64,000 nucleotides of DNA from Duganella radicis (GCF_009720825.1 NZ_WNKY01000008.1:124001-188000), one strand, 5' to 3'. Numbered from the stretch's first letter, positions 46,151 to 56,074 are shown. Translations and numbers: made by a program. Notes: generated from the letters alone by a model not told the origin.

Positions 46151-46996
46151 TTACCACTTCATTTCGCCCTTGGCGACCTTGGCGCTGGTGTCCAGAGCGC
46201 CCGGCAGGCCGGCGCTCGGGTACAGCGCTTTCATGCGGGCGATCAGCGCGGCCGAATCGGCGGCCTTGGCGGTTTCATTTTCAAAGCTGGTCACGTAGTT
46301 GCGGGTGTAGCTGATCGCCTCCGTGGTCAGCGCCGCGCCCGGCTTGAAGTGGCCAGGCACCACGGTGGCAGGCTTCAAGGCGGCGATGCCGTCCAGCGTG
46401 GCCAGCCACTGGCGGCGCGATTCCGGCGTCTGGGTGTCGGCCATCCACACGTGCAGGTCGTTGAACAGCACCACGCCGCCCACCACCGCCTTGATCGAAG
46501 GAATCCACACGTAGCCGCGCGGCGCATCCTTGATCTCCAGCTTCTTGCCTTCCAGCGTGATGGCATTGCCTTGCAGCGGTTGCGGCACGATCACTTCCTG
46601 CGGCGCGTTGTCTTTCAGGATGGGGCCCCAGTAGGCGACCTTGGCGGCTTTCTTGCGCTCGATGCCGGCGATCACGGCCGGGGTGGCGACGATTTTCGCG
46701 TCCGGGAAGGCGGCGTGGATCACATCCAGGCCGAAATAAAAGTCCGGGTCGTCATGGCTGATGTAGATGGTGGTCAGGTGCTTGCCGGTGGCTTTGATCT
46801 TGTCCACCAGCTTGAGCGCTTCGCCGCGCGAGAATTGCGCGTCGATCAGCACCGCATCCTTGTCGCCGCTGACGATGACCGAGGCCACTGGGAAGATGGC
46901 GGCTTCGCCGGGATTGAACACATCCAGCTTCAAAGGCGCGGCCTGGGCGGCAACGGTGGTGGCGAGGGCGGCGGACAGCAGGGTTTGCTTGATCAT
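46151..46996 (-). CDS. Exported MBL-fold metallo-hydrolase with altered metal motif
   Basis: 281 aa with a signal peptide (QTLLSAALATTVAAQAAP) and GGAG upstream of the ATG. The MBL fold is recognisable (VIVSGDKDAVLIDAQFSRGE, PATVVPGHFKPG, KAVVGGVVLFNDLHVWM). The canonical HxHxDH reads SHDDPDF (His81, Asp83, Asp85), so two of the histidines are replaced. It may bind metal differently or have lost activity. It is divergent from the LysR-type gene at 47101, which probably controls it. Confidence 0.85.
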   Translation of the reverse strand: MIKQTLLSAALATTVAAQAAPLKLDVFNPGEAAIFPVASVIVSGDKDAVLIDAQFSRGEALKLVDKIKATGKHLTTIYISHDDPDFYFGLDVIHAAFPDAKIVATPAVIAGIERKKAAKVAYWGPILKDNAPQEVIVPQPLQGNAITLEGKKLEIKDAPRGYVWIPSIKAVVGGVVLFNDLHVWMADTQTPESRRQWLATLDGIAALKPATVVPGHFKPGAALTTEAISYTRNYVTSFENETAKAADSAALIARMKALYPSAGLPGALDTSAKVAKGEMKW

Positions 46997-47037
46997 GATC
47001 GGTCACTCCAGAAAAGTAAGAATGACGCCATCTTAAA

Positions 47038-47056
47038 TTTCTCAATCCGAGAGAAA
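47038..47056. promoter_or_regulatory. LysR-type binding site between the MBL and LysR genes
   Basis: TTTCTC (47038-47043) and GAGAAA (47051-47056) are perfect arms around a 7-nt spacer and include a T-N11-A core. The site lies midway in the 104-bp divergent promoter region, the usual place for an LTTR box. Confidence 0.5.
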
Positions 47057-47100
47057 AATACGGTAATCTGTGCTTATTAATTGCTTGGATCGGACGAATC

Positions 47101-48006
47101 ATGGATCGCATCACCGCCGCGCGTGTGTTCATCACCATTGCCGAACGCGGCAGCATGATCGCCGCCGCCGACACGCTGGACATGTCGCGCGCCATGGTCA
47201 CGCGCTACCTGGCCGAGATGGAAGAGTGGGCCGGCGCCCGCCTGCTGCACCGGAGCACGCGCCGCCTGAGCTTGACCGACGCCGGCGACATCACGCTGGC
47301 GCGCTGCCGCCGCATGCTGGAAGTGGCCGATGACATGGCGGTCGCCAGCGGCGCCGATGCCGACACGCCGCAGGGGCTGCTGCGCATCACCTGCTCGCAA
47401 TCGCTGGCGATGGCCGAGCTGGCCCCGGCGGTGGGTGAATTCCTCCAGCGCTATCCGCGCACCGCCGTCGATCTTCAGATGAGCAACCGCGCCGTCAACC
47501 TGATCGAGGAGCGCATCGACCTGGCGCTGCGCGTCACCAATGCGCTGGAGCCCAACCTGATCGCCCGCCAGCTGGGCGACTGCGACTCGGTGGTGTGCGC
47601 CGCGCCGGCCTACCTGCGACAGCACGGCACGCCGCAGCGGCCGCAGGACCTGGCCGCCCACAACTGCCTGACCTATGCCTACTTCGGCAAAAGCCTGTGG
47701 CAGTTCACCGGGCCGGATGGCGCGGCGCTGTCGGTGCCGGTCAGCGGCAACCTGTCGGCCAACGAGGATCTGGTGCTGCTGAAAGCGGCGGAGCAGGGTT
47801 GCGGCATCGCCTTGCAGCCGCTGTACAGCGCCGCCGCGCCGATCGCCGACGGCCGGCTGGTGGCGCTGCTTCCCGGATACGCGCCGCAGCGCATGGGGAT
47901 TTACGGGGTGTACGCCTCGCGCCAGCACATGGCGCCGGCGCTGCGCGCCATGCTGGACTTCCTGCTGACCCGGTTCCACGCCAAAAGAGGGGCGCAGCCC
48001 CGTTAA
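47101..48006 (+). CDS. LysR-family transcriptional regulator
   Basis: 301 aa. The N-terminal helix-turn-helix (MDRITAARVFITIAERGSMI, MSRAMVTRYLAEMEEW) and the effector domain (LLRITCSQSLAMAELAPAVG, AAPAYLRQHGTPQRPQDLA, AAEQGCGIALQP) are typical LTTR features. It is divergent from the MBL hydrolase gene and should regulate it through the site at 47038-47056. Confidence 0.92.
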   Translation: MDRITAARVFITIAERGSMIAAADTLDMSRAMVTRYLAEMEEWAGARLLHRSTRRLSLTDAGDITLARCRRMLEVADDMAVASGADADTPQGLLRITCSQSLAMAELAPAVGEFLQRYPRTAVDLQMSNRAVNLIEERIDLALRVTNALEPNLIARQLGDCDSVVCAAPAYLRQHGTPQRPQDLAAHNCLTYAYFGKSLWQFTGPDGAALSVPVSGNLSANEDLVLLKAAEQGCGIALQPLYSAAAPIADGRLVALLPGYAPQRMGIYGVYASRQHMAPALRAMLDFLLTRFHAKRGAQPR

Positions 48007-48099
48007 AAATCTGAAAACATTGTGTACAAGGCCAGCATTCATGCGGCTTAAGTTAACATTAATGATGAAAGATTCGTCGGGTTTATGCCGCACAAATGG

Positions 48100-48128
48100 T
48101 TGTTGGGATACAATACCGGTGCTATGCT
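48100..48128 (+). promoter_or_regulatory. Candidate promoter of the sucA operon
   Basis: TTGTTG (48100-48105), 17-nt spacer, TATGCT (48123-48128). It would give a leader of about 135 nt before sucA. The rest of the 263-bp gap (48007-48269) shows no other clear signal. Confidence 0.4.
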
Positions 48129-48269
48129 GAATGGCCCGTTTTAGGTAACACTGAACAAATAGCCCTTCCCCACAACTTGATGTGCAATCCGCTAACCGGT
48201 CAGGCCGTGTCGCGGAAGGTTAGACTAACCCGCTAATTCCTCGCGAAGCGCGAAGAAAGGTGAGCAAGA

Positions 48270-51125
48270 ATGATGCAACAATATACGTCCAACTCCTACC
48301 TGTTTGGTGGGAACGCACCGTACGTTGAAGAACTGTACGAAGCGTATCTGAACAATCCAGGTTCCGTTCCAGACAACTGGCGTGCCTACTTCGACGCCAT
48401 GCAGCACGTACCGGCAGTCGATGGCTCCAACAAACCAGACGTAGCACACGCCTCCGTCATCGCCTCTTTCGCAGAGCGCGCCAAAGCAGGTCCAATGCGC
48501 ACCGTTACCGCCACCGCCGACGCCGAAATGGGCCGCAAGCGCGTCGCCGTGACCCAGCTGGTCGCAGCCTACCGTTACCTGGGCTCCCGCTGGGCCAACC
48601 TGGACCCGCTGCAACGCCAGGAACGTCCGAACATCCCTGAACTGGACCCGAGCTTCTACGGCTTCGCGGATGCGGACATGGACACCGTGTTCAACATCAG
48701 CAACACCTACTTCGGCCCGGAAACCGCGACCCTGCGCGACCTGCTGAACTACCTGCGCGACACCTACACCCGTTCGATCGGCGCGGAGTACATGTACATC
48801 TCCGACCCGGCCGAAAAGCGCTGGCTGCAAGAACGTCTGGAGTCGATCCGCTCGACCCCGAACTTCACCCCGGAAAAGAAAAAGCACATCCTGGAGCGCC
48901 TGACCGCGGCCGAAGGCCTGGAGCGCTACCTCCACACCAAATACGTCGGCCAGAAGCGCTTCTCGCTGGAAGGCGGCGAAACCTTCATCGCCTCGATCGA
49001 CGAGATCATTCAGCGCGCCGGTGAAAAAGGCGTGCAAGAGATCGTGATCGGCATGGCCCACCGCGGCCGTCTGAATGTGCTGGTCAACACCCTGGGCAAA
49101 GCCCCGAAAGACCTGTTCGAAGAATTCGAAGGCAAGCACGGCGACGACCTGCCGGCCGGCGACGTGAAATACCACCAGGGCTTCTCGTCCGACATCTCGA
49201 CCACCGGCGGTCCGGTCCACCTGTCGCTGGCGTTCAACCCATCGCACCTGGAAATCGTCAACCCGGTGGTTGAAGGTTCGGTCAAGGCCCGCATGGATCG
49301 CCGCGGCGACCACGCCGGCAAGCAAGTGCTGCCGATTCTGGTGCACGGCGACGCCGCTTTCGCAGGCCAGGGCGTTGTGATGGAAACCCTGAATCTGGCG
49401 CAAACCCGTGGCTACGGCACCGGCGGCACGGTGCACATCGTGATCAACAACCAGATCGGTTTCACCACCTCCGACCCGCGCGACGCCCGTTCGACCATCT
49501 ACTGCTCGGACGTGGTCAAGATGATCGAAGCGCCAGTGCTGCACGTGAACGCCGACGATCCGGAAGCCACCGTGCTGGCCTCGCAGATCGCCATGGACTA
49601 CCGCACGCAGTTCGGCAAGGACATCGTGGTGGACATCATCTGCTTCCGCAAACTGGGCCACAACGAGCAAGACACCCCGGCGCTGACCCAGCCGCTGATG
49701 TACAAGAAAATCGGCAAGCACCCAGGTACCCGCAAGCTGTACGCCGACAAGCTGGCGGCCCAGACCGTGATCCCGGCCGATGGCGGCGATCAACTGGTAG
49801 CCGCTTACCGCGACGCCATGGACGCCGGCAAGCACACCGTCGATCCAGTGATCTCCAACTTCAAGAACAAGTACGCCGTTGACTGGCTGCCGTTCCTGAA
49901 CAAGAAGTGGACCGACGCGGCCGACACCGCCGTGCCGACCACCGAACTGAAACGCCTGGCCGGCCGCATCACCACCGTGCCGGAAGGCTTCAAAGTGCAC
50001 TCGCTGGTGGAAAAAGTGCTGGCTGACCGCGCCGCCATGGGCCGCGGTGAAGTGAACCTGGACTGGGGCATGGGCGAGCACCTGGCCTTCGCATCGCTGG
50101 TATCGTCGGGCTACGCTGTGCGCCTGACCGGCCAGGACGCCGGCCGCGGCACCTTCACCCACCGTCACGCCGTGCTGCACGACCAGAACCGCGAGCGTTG
50201 GGACGCCGGCACCTACGTGCCGCTGCAAAACATCGCCGAAGGCCAGGCACCGTTCACCGTGATCGACTCGGTGCTGTCGGAAGAGGCGGTGCTGGGCTTC
50301 GAATACGGCTACTCGACCGCCGAGCCTAACACCCTGACCATCTGGGAAGCCCAGTTCGGCGACTTCGTCAACGGCGCCCAGGTGGTGATCGACCAGTTCA
50401 TCAGCTCCGGCGAAGTGAAGTGGGGCCGCGCTTCCGGCCTGGTCATGCTGCTGCCGCACGGCTACGAAGGCCAGGGTCCGGAGCACTCGTCGGCTCGCCC
50501 TGAACGCTTCCTGCAACTGTGCGCTGACAACAACATGCAAGTGGTGCAGCCAACCACCGCCTCGCAGATCTTCCACGTGCTGCGTCGCCAGATGGTGCGC
50601 CAGTTCCGCAAGCCGCTGGTCATCATGACCCCGAAATCGCTGCTGCGTAACAAGGACGCGGGTTCGCCGCTGAGCGAACTGGCCAAAGGCGCGTTCCAGA
50701 CCGTGATCGGTGAAGTGGACGAGAGCATCGACGCCAAGAAAGTCAAACGCGTCATCGCCTGCTCGGGCAAGGTCTACTACGACCTGGTCAACGCACGCAA
50801 GACCCGTGGCCAGACCGATACCGCCATCGTGCGTATCGAGCAGCTGTATCCGTTCCCGCACAAGGCCTTTGCCGCTGAACTGAAGAAGTTCTCGGCCGCG
50901 ACCGAAGTGGTGTGGGCACAGGACGAACCGCAGAATCAGGGCCCATGGTTCCAGATTCAGCACAACCTCTTCGAGAGCATGGAGTCGGGCCAACGTCTGG
51001 CGTACGCCGGCCGCCCAGCTTCGGCATCGCCAGCGGTCGGTTACTACGACAAGCACTACGCTCAACAGAAAGAGCTGCTGGAGACCGCCTTCTCGAAGCT
51101 CAAAGGTTTCATCCTGACCAAGTAA
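48270..51125 (+). CDS. sucA: 2-Oxoglutarate dehydrogenase E1 component
   Basis: 951 aa, normal E1o length. It decarboxylates 2-oxoglutarate with thiamine diphosphate and passes the succinyl group to the SucB lipoyl domain. The N-terminal SNSYLFGGNAPYVEELYEAY anchors to E2; IVIGMAHRGRLNVLVNTLGK, the ThDP motif HGDAAFAGQGVVMETLN and LPHGYEGQGPEHSSARPERF are conserved. Two adjacent ATGs (48270, 48273) are possible starts; AAAGGTGAG lies upstream. It heads sucA-sucB-(PspC)-lpd. Confidence 0.97.
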   Translation: MMQQYTSNSYLFGGNAPYVEELYEAYLNNPGSVPDNWRAYFDAMQHVPAVDGSNKPDVAHASVIASFAERAKAGPMRTVTATADAEMGRKRVAVTQLVAAYRYLGSRWANLDPLQRQERPNIPELDPSFYGFADADMDTVFNISNTYFGPETATLRDLLNYLRDTYTRSIGAEYMYISDPAEKRWLQERLESIRSTPNFTPEKKKHILERLTAAEGLERYLHTKYVGQKRFSLEGGETFIASIDEIIQRAGEKGVQEIVIGMAHRGRLNVLVNTLGKAPKDLFEEFEGKHGDDLPAGDVKYHQGFSSDISTTGGPVHLSLAFNPSHLEIVNPVVEGSVKARMDRRGDHAGKQVLPILVHGDAAFAGQGVVMETLNLAQTRGYGTGGTVHIVINNQIGFTTSDPRDARSTIYCSDVVKMIEAPVLHVNADDPEATVLASQIAMDYRTQFGKDIVVDIICFRKLGHNEQDTPALTQPLMYKKIGKHPGTRKLYADKLAAQTVIPADGGDQLVAAYRDAMDAGKHTVDPVISNFKNKYAVDWLPFLNKKWTDAADTAVPTTELKRLAGRITTVPEGFKVHSLVEKVLADRAAMGRGEVNLDWGMGEHLAFASLVSSGYAVRLTGQDAGRGTFTHRHAVLHDQNRERWDAGTYVPLQNIAEGQAPFTVIDSVLSEEAVLGFEYGYSTAEPNTLTIWEAQFGDFVNGAQVVIDQFISSGEVKWGRASGLVMLLPHGYEGQGPEHSSARPERFLQLCADNNMQVVQPTTASQIFHVLRRQMVRQFRKPLVIMTPKSLLRNKDAGSPLSELAKGAFQTVIGEVDESIDAKKVKRVIACSGKVYYDLVNARKTRGQTDTAIVRIEQLYPFPHKAFAAELKKFSAATEVVWAQDEPQNQGPWFQIQHNLFESMESGQRLAYAGRPASASPAVGYYDKHYAQQKELLETAFSKLKGFILTK

Positions 51126-51203
51126 TCAGAACCACACATTGAACGGAGCGCCGCCTTTGCTACGCAGGGCGGCGCCGCAAAAACAAATATACGGAGTTTT
51201 TTC

Positions 51204-52454
51204 ATGGCACAAATCGAAGTCAAAGTTCCTCAACTGTCGGAATCGGTCGCAGAAGCAACCATGCTGACCTGGCATAAAAAAGTCGGCGACAGCGTTGCCC
51301 GCGACGAAAACCTGATCGATATCGAAACCGACAAAGTCGTTCTGGAACTGCCAGCGCCTGCCGCCGGCACCCTGGTGCAAATCATCAAGGGCGACGGCAG
51401 CACCGTTGTTGCTGACGAATTGATCGCTATTATCGATACCGAAGGTGGCGCCGCTGTTGCCGCAGCCCCGGCCGCTGCCGCGCCAGCCGCCGCTCCGGCA
51501 CCTGCCGCCGCTCCCGCCGCAGCCGCTGGCGGCAACAAAGGCGACGTGGCCATGCCGGCCGCCGCCAAGATCCTGTCGGAAAAAGGCCTGTCGGCTTCCG
51601 ACGTCGCCGGTTCGGGCAAAGATGGCCGCGTGACCAAGGGTGACGCCCTGGCCGCTTCGGCATCGGCTACCCCAGCCGTCGCTCCGCTGGCCGCGCCAGC
51701 CGCCAAGCCAGCACTGGCGCAAGTGGCCGCGCCAGCCGCCGCCAACCTGGGCGACCGTCCGGAAGAGCGCGTGCCGATGAGCCGTCTGCGCGCCCGTATC
51801 GCCGAGCGTCTGGTGCAATCGCAATCGACCAACGCGATTCTGACCACCTTCAACGAAGTGAACATGGCGCCGGTCATGGACCTGCGCAACAAGTACAAAG
51901 ACAAGTTCGAGAAAGAGCACGGCGTCAAGCTGGGCTTCATGTCGTTCTTCGTCAAGGCCGCTGTTGCCGCGCTGAAGAAATACCCGATCCTGAACGCTTC
52001 GGTTGATGGCAACGACATCGTCTACCACGGCTACTTCGACATCGGTATCGCGGTGGGTTCGCCACGCGGCCTGGTGGTGCCTATCCTGCGCAACGCCGAC
52101 CAGATGTCGATCGCTGAAATCGAGAAGAAAATCGGTGAATTCGGCGCCAAGGCCAAGGAAGGCAAGCTGACCCTGGACGACCTGACCGGCGGTACCTTCT
52201 CGATCTCGAACGGCGGCACCTTCGGCTCGATGCTGTCGACCCCGATCATCAACCCGCCACAATCGGCGATCCTGGGCGTGCACGCGACCAAAGACCGCGC
52301 CGTGGTTGAAAACGGCCAGATCGTTGTTCGTCCGATGAACTACCTGGCGATGTCCTACGACCACCGCATCATCGACGGCCGCGAAGCCGTGCTGGGCCTG
52401 GTGGCCATGAAGGAAGCGCTGGAAGATCCTGCACGTCTGCTGCTGGACCTGTAA
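51204..52454 (+). CDS. sucB: Dihydrolipoyllysine-residue succinyltransferase (E2 of 2-oxoglutarate dehydrogenase)
   Basis: 416 aa. One lipoyl domain (about 1-78, lipoylated Lys in [10 protein letters not shown]), an Ala/Pro-rich flexible linker, the E3-binding domain ([19 protein letters not shown]) and the catalytic domain with [13 protein letters not shown] near the C-terminus. It transfers succinyl groups to CoA and forms the core of the complex. It is 78 nt after sucA. Confidence 0.97.
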   Translation: MAQIEVKVPQLSESVAEATMLTWHKKVGDSVARDENLIDIETDKVVLELPAPAAGTLVQIIKGDGSTVVADELIAIIDTEGGAAVAAAPAAAAPAAAPAPAAAPAAAAGGNKGDVAMPAAAKILSEKGLSASDVAGSGKDGRVTKGDALAASASATPAVAPLAAPAAKPALAQVAAPAAANLGDRPEERVPMSRLRARIAERLVQSQSTNAILTTFNEVNMAPVMDLRNKYKDKFEKEHGVKLGFMSFFVKAAVAALKKYPILNASVDGNDIVYHGYFDIGIAVGSPRGLVVPILRNADQMSIAEIEKKIGEFGAKAKEGKLTLDDLTGGTFSISNGGTFGSMLSTPIINPPQSAILGVHATKDRAVVENGQIVVRPMNYLAMSYDHRIIDGREAVLGLVAMKEALEDPARLLLDL

Positions 52455-52494
52455 TCCGGAACCCCGGGCAACCGGGGTTAACTAAGGAGCACGA

Positions 52495-52815
52495 ATGAAC
52501 GTGGCTGAAGAGATCAAGCGTTTGCATGAACTGCATCAGGCCGGTGCGCTGTCGGACGAGGAGTTCGCGTCCGCCAAGGCCCGCCTGCTGAACAACGAAG
52601 CCTCGCCGCTCTCGAACGACATCTCGCGCCTGCGCCGCTCGCGCACCGACCGCTGGCTGGGCGGCGTGTGCGGCGGCCTGGGGCGCATCACCGGTGTCGA
52701 TTCCTGGATCTGGCGTTTGCTGTTCGTGATGTTTGTGCTGACCTTCGGCTTCGGCCTCGCCATCTACATTCTGCTGTGGATCTTCGTTCCAGAAGACGAA
52801 CTGATTGGAAATTAA
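52495..52815 (+). CDS. SHOCT-PspC domain protein within the 2-oxoglutarate dehydrogenase operon
   Basis: 106 aa. Residues 1-30 form a SHOCT-type short helical motif (EEIKRLHELHQAGALSDEEF). Residues 50-105 are a PspC domain (LRRSRTDRWLGGVCGGLGRI, then the transmembrane stretch LLFVMFVLTFGFGLAIYILLW). PspC domains are linked to envelope-stress responses. It lies 40 nt after sucB and 3 nt before lpd, so it is co-translated with them. Its link to the complex is unknown. Confidence 0.88.
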   Translation: MNVAEEIKRLHELHQAGALSDEEFASAKARLLNNEASPLSNDISRLRRSRTDRWLGGVCGGLGRITGVDSWIWRLLFVMFVLTFGFGLAIYILLWIFVPEDELIGN

Positions 52816-52818
52816 AAA

Positions 52819-54249
52819 ATGAGTAAACAATTTGACGTAGTAGTTATCGGCGCCGGTCCTGGCGGTTACATCGCCGCTATCCGCGCTGCACAGCTGGGTT
52901 TCTCGGTCGCTTGCGTGGACGCATGGGTGAATGAAAAGGGCGGCCCCGCACCGGGCGGCACCTGCACCAACGTCGGCTGCATCCCATCGAAGGCGCTGCT
53001 GCAATCGTCGGAACACTACGAGCACGCCGGCCACGCGTTCAAGGACCACGGCATTGACGTCGCCGGCCTGTCGCTGAACCTGCCGCAAATGCTGAAGCGC
53101 AAGGACACCGTTGTGAAGCAGAACAACGACGGCATCCTGTTCCTGTTCAAGAAAAACAAAGTGACCTTCTTCCACGGCCGTGCCGCCTTCGCTGGCGCCG
53201 CCACCGCCGAAGGCTACCCGCTGACCGTGTCGGCGCCTGCCAACGAAACCATCGTCGGCAAGCAAGTCATCATCGCCACCGGCTCCAACGCCCGTGCCCT
53301 GCCAGGCGCGGACTTCGACGAAAAACTGATCCTGTCGAACGAGGGCGCACTGGCCATCGGCGACGTGCCGGCCAAGCTGGGCGTGATCGGCGCCGGCGTG
53401 ATCGGCCTGGAAATGGGTTCGGTATGGCGTCGCCTGGGTTCGGAAGTGACCGTGCTGGAAGGCCTGCCGACCTTCCTGGGCGCCGTGGACGAACAGATCG
53501 CCAAGGAAGCCAACAAGCTGTTCACCAAGCAAGGCCTGAGCATCAACCTGGGCTGCAAGATCAACAAAGTCACCAAGGGCGACAGCAACGTCACCGTGGA
53601 ATACGACAACGCCAAGGGCGAAGCCAACACCGCCGTGTTCGACAAGCTGATCGTTTCGATCGGCCGCACCCCGAACACCAACGGCCTGGCTGCCGACAAA
53701 GTAGGCCTGGCGCTGGACGAGCGCGGCTTCGTGGCCGTCGACGACGACTGCAAGACCAACCTGCCAGGCGTATGGGCCATCGGCGACGTGGTGCGCGGCC
53801 CGATGCTGGCGCACAAAGCGGAAGAAGAGGGTGTCGCGGTGGCCGAGCGTATCGCCGGCCAGCACGGCCACACCAACTTCGCGACCATCCCTTGGGTGAT
53901 CTACACCTCGCCGGAAATCGCGTGGGTAGGCCGCACCGAGCAGCAACTGAAGGCCGACGGCGTCGCTTACAAAGCCGGCACCTTCCCATTCCTGGCCAAC
54001 GGCCGCGCACGCGCGCTGGGCGATACCTCGGGCATGGTCAAGTTCCTGGCCGATGCGACCACCGACGAAATCCTGGGCGTCCACATCATCGGTCCTATGG
54101 CTTCGGAACTGATTTCGGAAGCCGTGGTGGCGATGGAGTTCAAGGCTTCGGCTGAAGACATCGCGCGTATCTGCCACGCTCACCCATCGCTGTCGGAAGC
54201 GACGAAAGAAGCCGCGCTGGCGATCGACAAGCGTACGCTGAACTTCTAA
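52819..54249 (+). CDS. lpd: Dihydrolipoyl dehydrogenase (E3)
   Basis: 476 aa. FAD-binding [21 protein letters not shown], the redox disulfide in [18 protein letters not shown]-binding [15 protein letters not shown] and the C-terminal His-Glu dyad in [13 protein letters not shown] are present. It reoxidises dihydrolipoyl groups of SucB with NAD, and often serves other 2-oxo-acid complexes. It closes the operon and ends at a strong terminator. Confidence 0.97.
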   Translation: MSKQFDVVVIGAGPGGYIAAIRAAQLGFSVACVDAWVNEKGGPAPGGTCTNVGCIPSKALLQSSEHYEHAGHAFKDHGIDVAGLSLNLPQMLKRKDTVVKQNNDGILFLFKKNKVTFFHGRAAFAGAATAEGYPLTVSAPANETIVGKQVIIATGSNARALPGADFDEKLILSNEGALAIGDVPAKLGVIGAGVIGLEMGSVWRRLGSEVTVLEGLPTFLGAVDEQIAKEANKLFTKQGLSINLGCKINKVTKGDSNVTVEYDNAKGEANTAVFDKLIVSIGRTPNTNGLAADKVGLALDERGFVAVDDDCKTNLPGVWAIGDVVRGPMLAHKAEEEGVAVAERIAGQHGHTNFATIPWVIYTSPEIAWVGRTEQQLKADGVAYKAGTFPFLANGRARALGDTSGMVKFLADATTDEILGVHIIGPMASELISEAVVAMEFKASAEDIARICHAHPSLSEATKEAALAIDKRTLNF

Positions 54250-54272
54250 GACTCATGTAGCTTGAGTCACAG

Positions 54273-54299
54273 GGCGGGCCGTTACGGCCCGCCGTTTTT
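54273..54299 (+). terminator. Terminator of lpd
   Basis: GGCGGGCCG (54273-54281) pairs with CGGCCCGCC (54285-54293), followed by a T-tract ending at 54299, only about 12 nt before the zapE start. Confidence 0.85.
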
Positions 54300-54310
54300 G
54301 TTTGTGCAGA

Positions 54311-55417
54311 ATGAACACGATGAACGTCCAAGAGTACTACAACCACGCGCTGGCGCAGCGCGGCTACAAACCCGATGAGGCGCAACAGCGCGCCATCACC
54401 CGTCTCCAGCAATGCTATGACGAATGGGTCGAGTACAAGTCGCAGCGCTCCAGCACCTTCAAGCGCCTGATCAACCGTCCGGCGGTGCCGAAGGGCGTGT
54501 ACATGTGGGGCGGCGTTGGTCGTGGCAAGTCCTTTTTGATGGACAGCTTCTTCTCCGTGGTGCCGCTGGTGCGCAAGACGCGCCTGCACTTCCACGAATT
54601 CATGCGCGATATCCATCGCCAGCTGGACGAGCTGCGCGGCGTGGCCGACCCGCTGGACGAAGTGGCCAAGCGCGTGGCCAAGAAATACCGTCTGATCTGC
54701 TTCGACGAATTCCACATCTCCGATGTGGCCGACGCCATGATCATGTACAACCTGCTGAAGGCGCTGTTCGACAACGGCGTGTCCTTCATCATGACCTCCA
54801 ACTACGATCCGCAGCTGCTGTATCCGGACGGCCTGCACCGCGACCGCATCCTGCCGACCATCGCGCTGCTGTACGAGAAGCTGGACGTGATGAACATCGA
54901 CGCCGGCATCGACTACCGCGGCCGCGCGCTGGAGCAGGTCGAGGCCTACTACACGCCGCTCAACGCGGTCACCGACAAGGCGCTGCGCGACGCCTACGCC
55001 AGCGTGGCCGAAACCGCCGACGAAGATCCGGTGATCCGCATCGAGGCGCGCGAGATCCGCGCCCTGCGCCGCGCCGGCACCATCATCTGGTTCGACTTCA
55101 ACACCCTGTGCGGCGGCCCGCGCTCGCAGAACGATTACCTGGAAATCGCCAGCCGTTTCCATACCGTGATATTGTCCGGAGTGCCGATGATGTCGGCCGC
55201 CATGTCGTCGGAGGCGCGCCGCTTCACCTGGCTGATCGACGTGTTCTACGACCAGGGCGTTAAACTGCTGATGTCGGCGGAAGTGGAACCGGAAGAACTG
55301 TACACGACCGGCGCCATGGCCAACGAATTCCACCGCACCGTGTCGCGCATCGTCGAGATGCAGTCGCAGGAATACATGAATCGCCAGCAGCGCGGCGCCG
55401 CCGCCTCGCTGGCGTAA
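54311..55417 (+). CDS. zapE: Cell-division protein ZapE (AFG1-like ATPase)
   Basis: 368 aa from the ATG at 54311; a further ATG at 54320 is equally possible, and neither has a clear Shine-Dalgarno. Walker A GGVGRGKSFLMD, Walker B LICFDEFHISDVADAM and the HEFMRDIHRQLDEL segment define the AFG1/ZapE family. In E. coli ZapE acts at the FtsZ ring. The start lies unusually close behind the lpd terminator, so transcription either reads through it or begins inside lpd. Confidence 0.9.
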   Translation: MNTMNVQEYYNHALAQRGYKPDEAQQRAITRLQQCYDEWVEYKSQRSSTFKRLINRPAVPKGVYMWGGVGRGKSFLMDSFFSVVPLVRKTRLHFHEFMRDIHRQLDELRGVADPLDEVAKRVAKKYRLICFDEFHISDVADAMIMYNLLKALFDNGVSFIMTSNYDPQLLYPDGLHRDRILPTIALLYEKLDVMNIDAGIDYRGRALEQVEAYYTPLNAVTDKALRDAYASVAETADEDPVIRIEAREIRALRRAGTIIWFDFNTLCGGPRSQNDYLEIASRFHTVILSGVPMMSAAMSSEARRFTWLIDVFYDQGVKLLMSAEVEPEELYTTGAMANEFHRTVSRIVEMQSQEYMNRQQRGAAASLA

Positions 55418-55429
55418 CCGGACAGAATT

Positions 55430-56074
55430 ATGAAAGCACTGATTGCATTGCTGGGCGCATTCGCTGTCGCGGCCCAGGCCCAGAACGTGACCTCGGTCGA
55501 ACAGGCCGACGCCGCGTTGGTCAAAGTGGCGAAGGACCGCGCCGCCGCGCACGAGGAATACGCGGCCAGCGAGCGCGAATGCTCGGCCAAGTTCTTCGTC
55601 AACAACTGCCTGGACAAGGCCAAGGAAAAGCGCCGCGTGGAACTGGCCGCCATCCGCGCGCGCGAAGTCGACGCCCAGCACTTCAAGCGTGCCGACTCGG
55701 TCGCCAGGCGCGACGCCGATCTGGCGGAACGCGCGCGCAAGGATGCGGAAGAAGCCGCGCTGCGCGCCGCCCAGCCGCCCAAGCCGGCGCACGAGGAAAA
55801 AGCCGCGCCGCCGGCACCGACCGGCCAGCGCGTGGCCGACCGCGAGGCCGAGCATGCCGCCAAGGTAAAGCGCCAGGAACAGAAAGAGGCGGCCGAAGCC
55901 GGCCAGCGCGCGGCCAATGTGGCCGCGTTCGAGAAGAAGAAGGCCGAGTCGGGGCGCCGCCAGGCCGAAGTCGCGCGCAAGAAGGCGGAAAACGAAGCCA
56001 AGGCCAAGCGCGCCGCCGAACGCGCGGAAGCCGAAAAGAAAAAAGCCGAAGCGCAGCAGCCAGCCACCCGCTGA
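55430..56074 (+). CDS. Exported coiled-coil protein, Ala/Lys/Glu-rich
   Basis: 214 aa. A signal peptide (MKALIALLGAFAVAAQAQ) precedes a long charged helical region. Two cysteines in ERECSAKFFVNNCLDKAKE may form a disulfide. The second half is a highly charged coiled coil (KRQEQKEAAEAGQRAA, EVARKKAENEAKAKRAAERA) with a Pro-rich hinge. Similar proteins occur after zapE in related bacteria. Function unknown; a role at the cell envelope is inference. It is 12 nt after zapE. Confidence 0.75.
   Translation: MKALIALLGAFAVAAQAQNVTSVEQADAALVKVAKDRAAAHEEYAASERECSAKFFVNNCLDKAKEKRRVELAAIRAREVDAQHFKRADSVARRDADLAERARKDAEEAALRAAQPPKPAHEEKAAPPAPTGQRVADREAEHAAKVKRQEQKEAAEAGQRAANVAAFEKKKAESGRRQAEVARKKAENEAKAKRAAERAEAEKKKAEAQQPATR

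Noticed and set aside
47989..48010. Terminator after the LysR-type gene
   Set aside because: GGGGC/GCCCC can pair but no T-tract follows on the plus strand.
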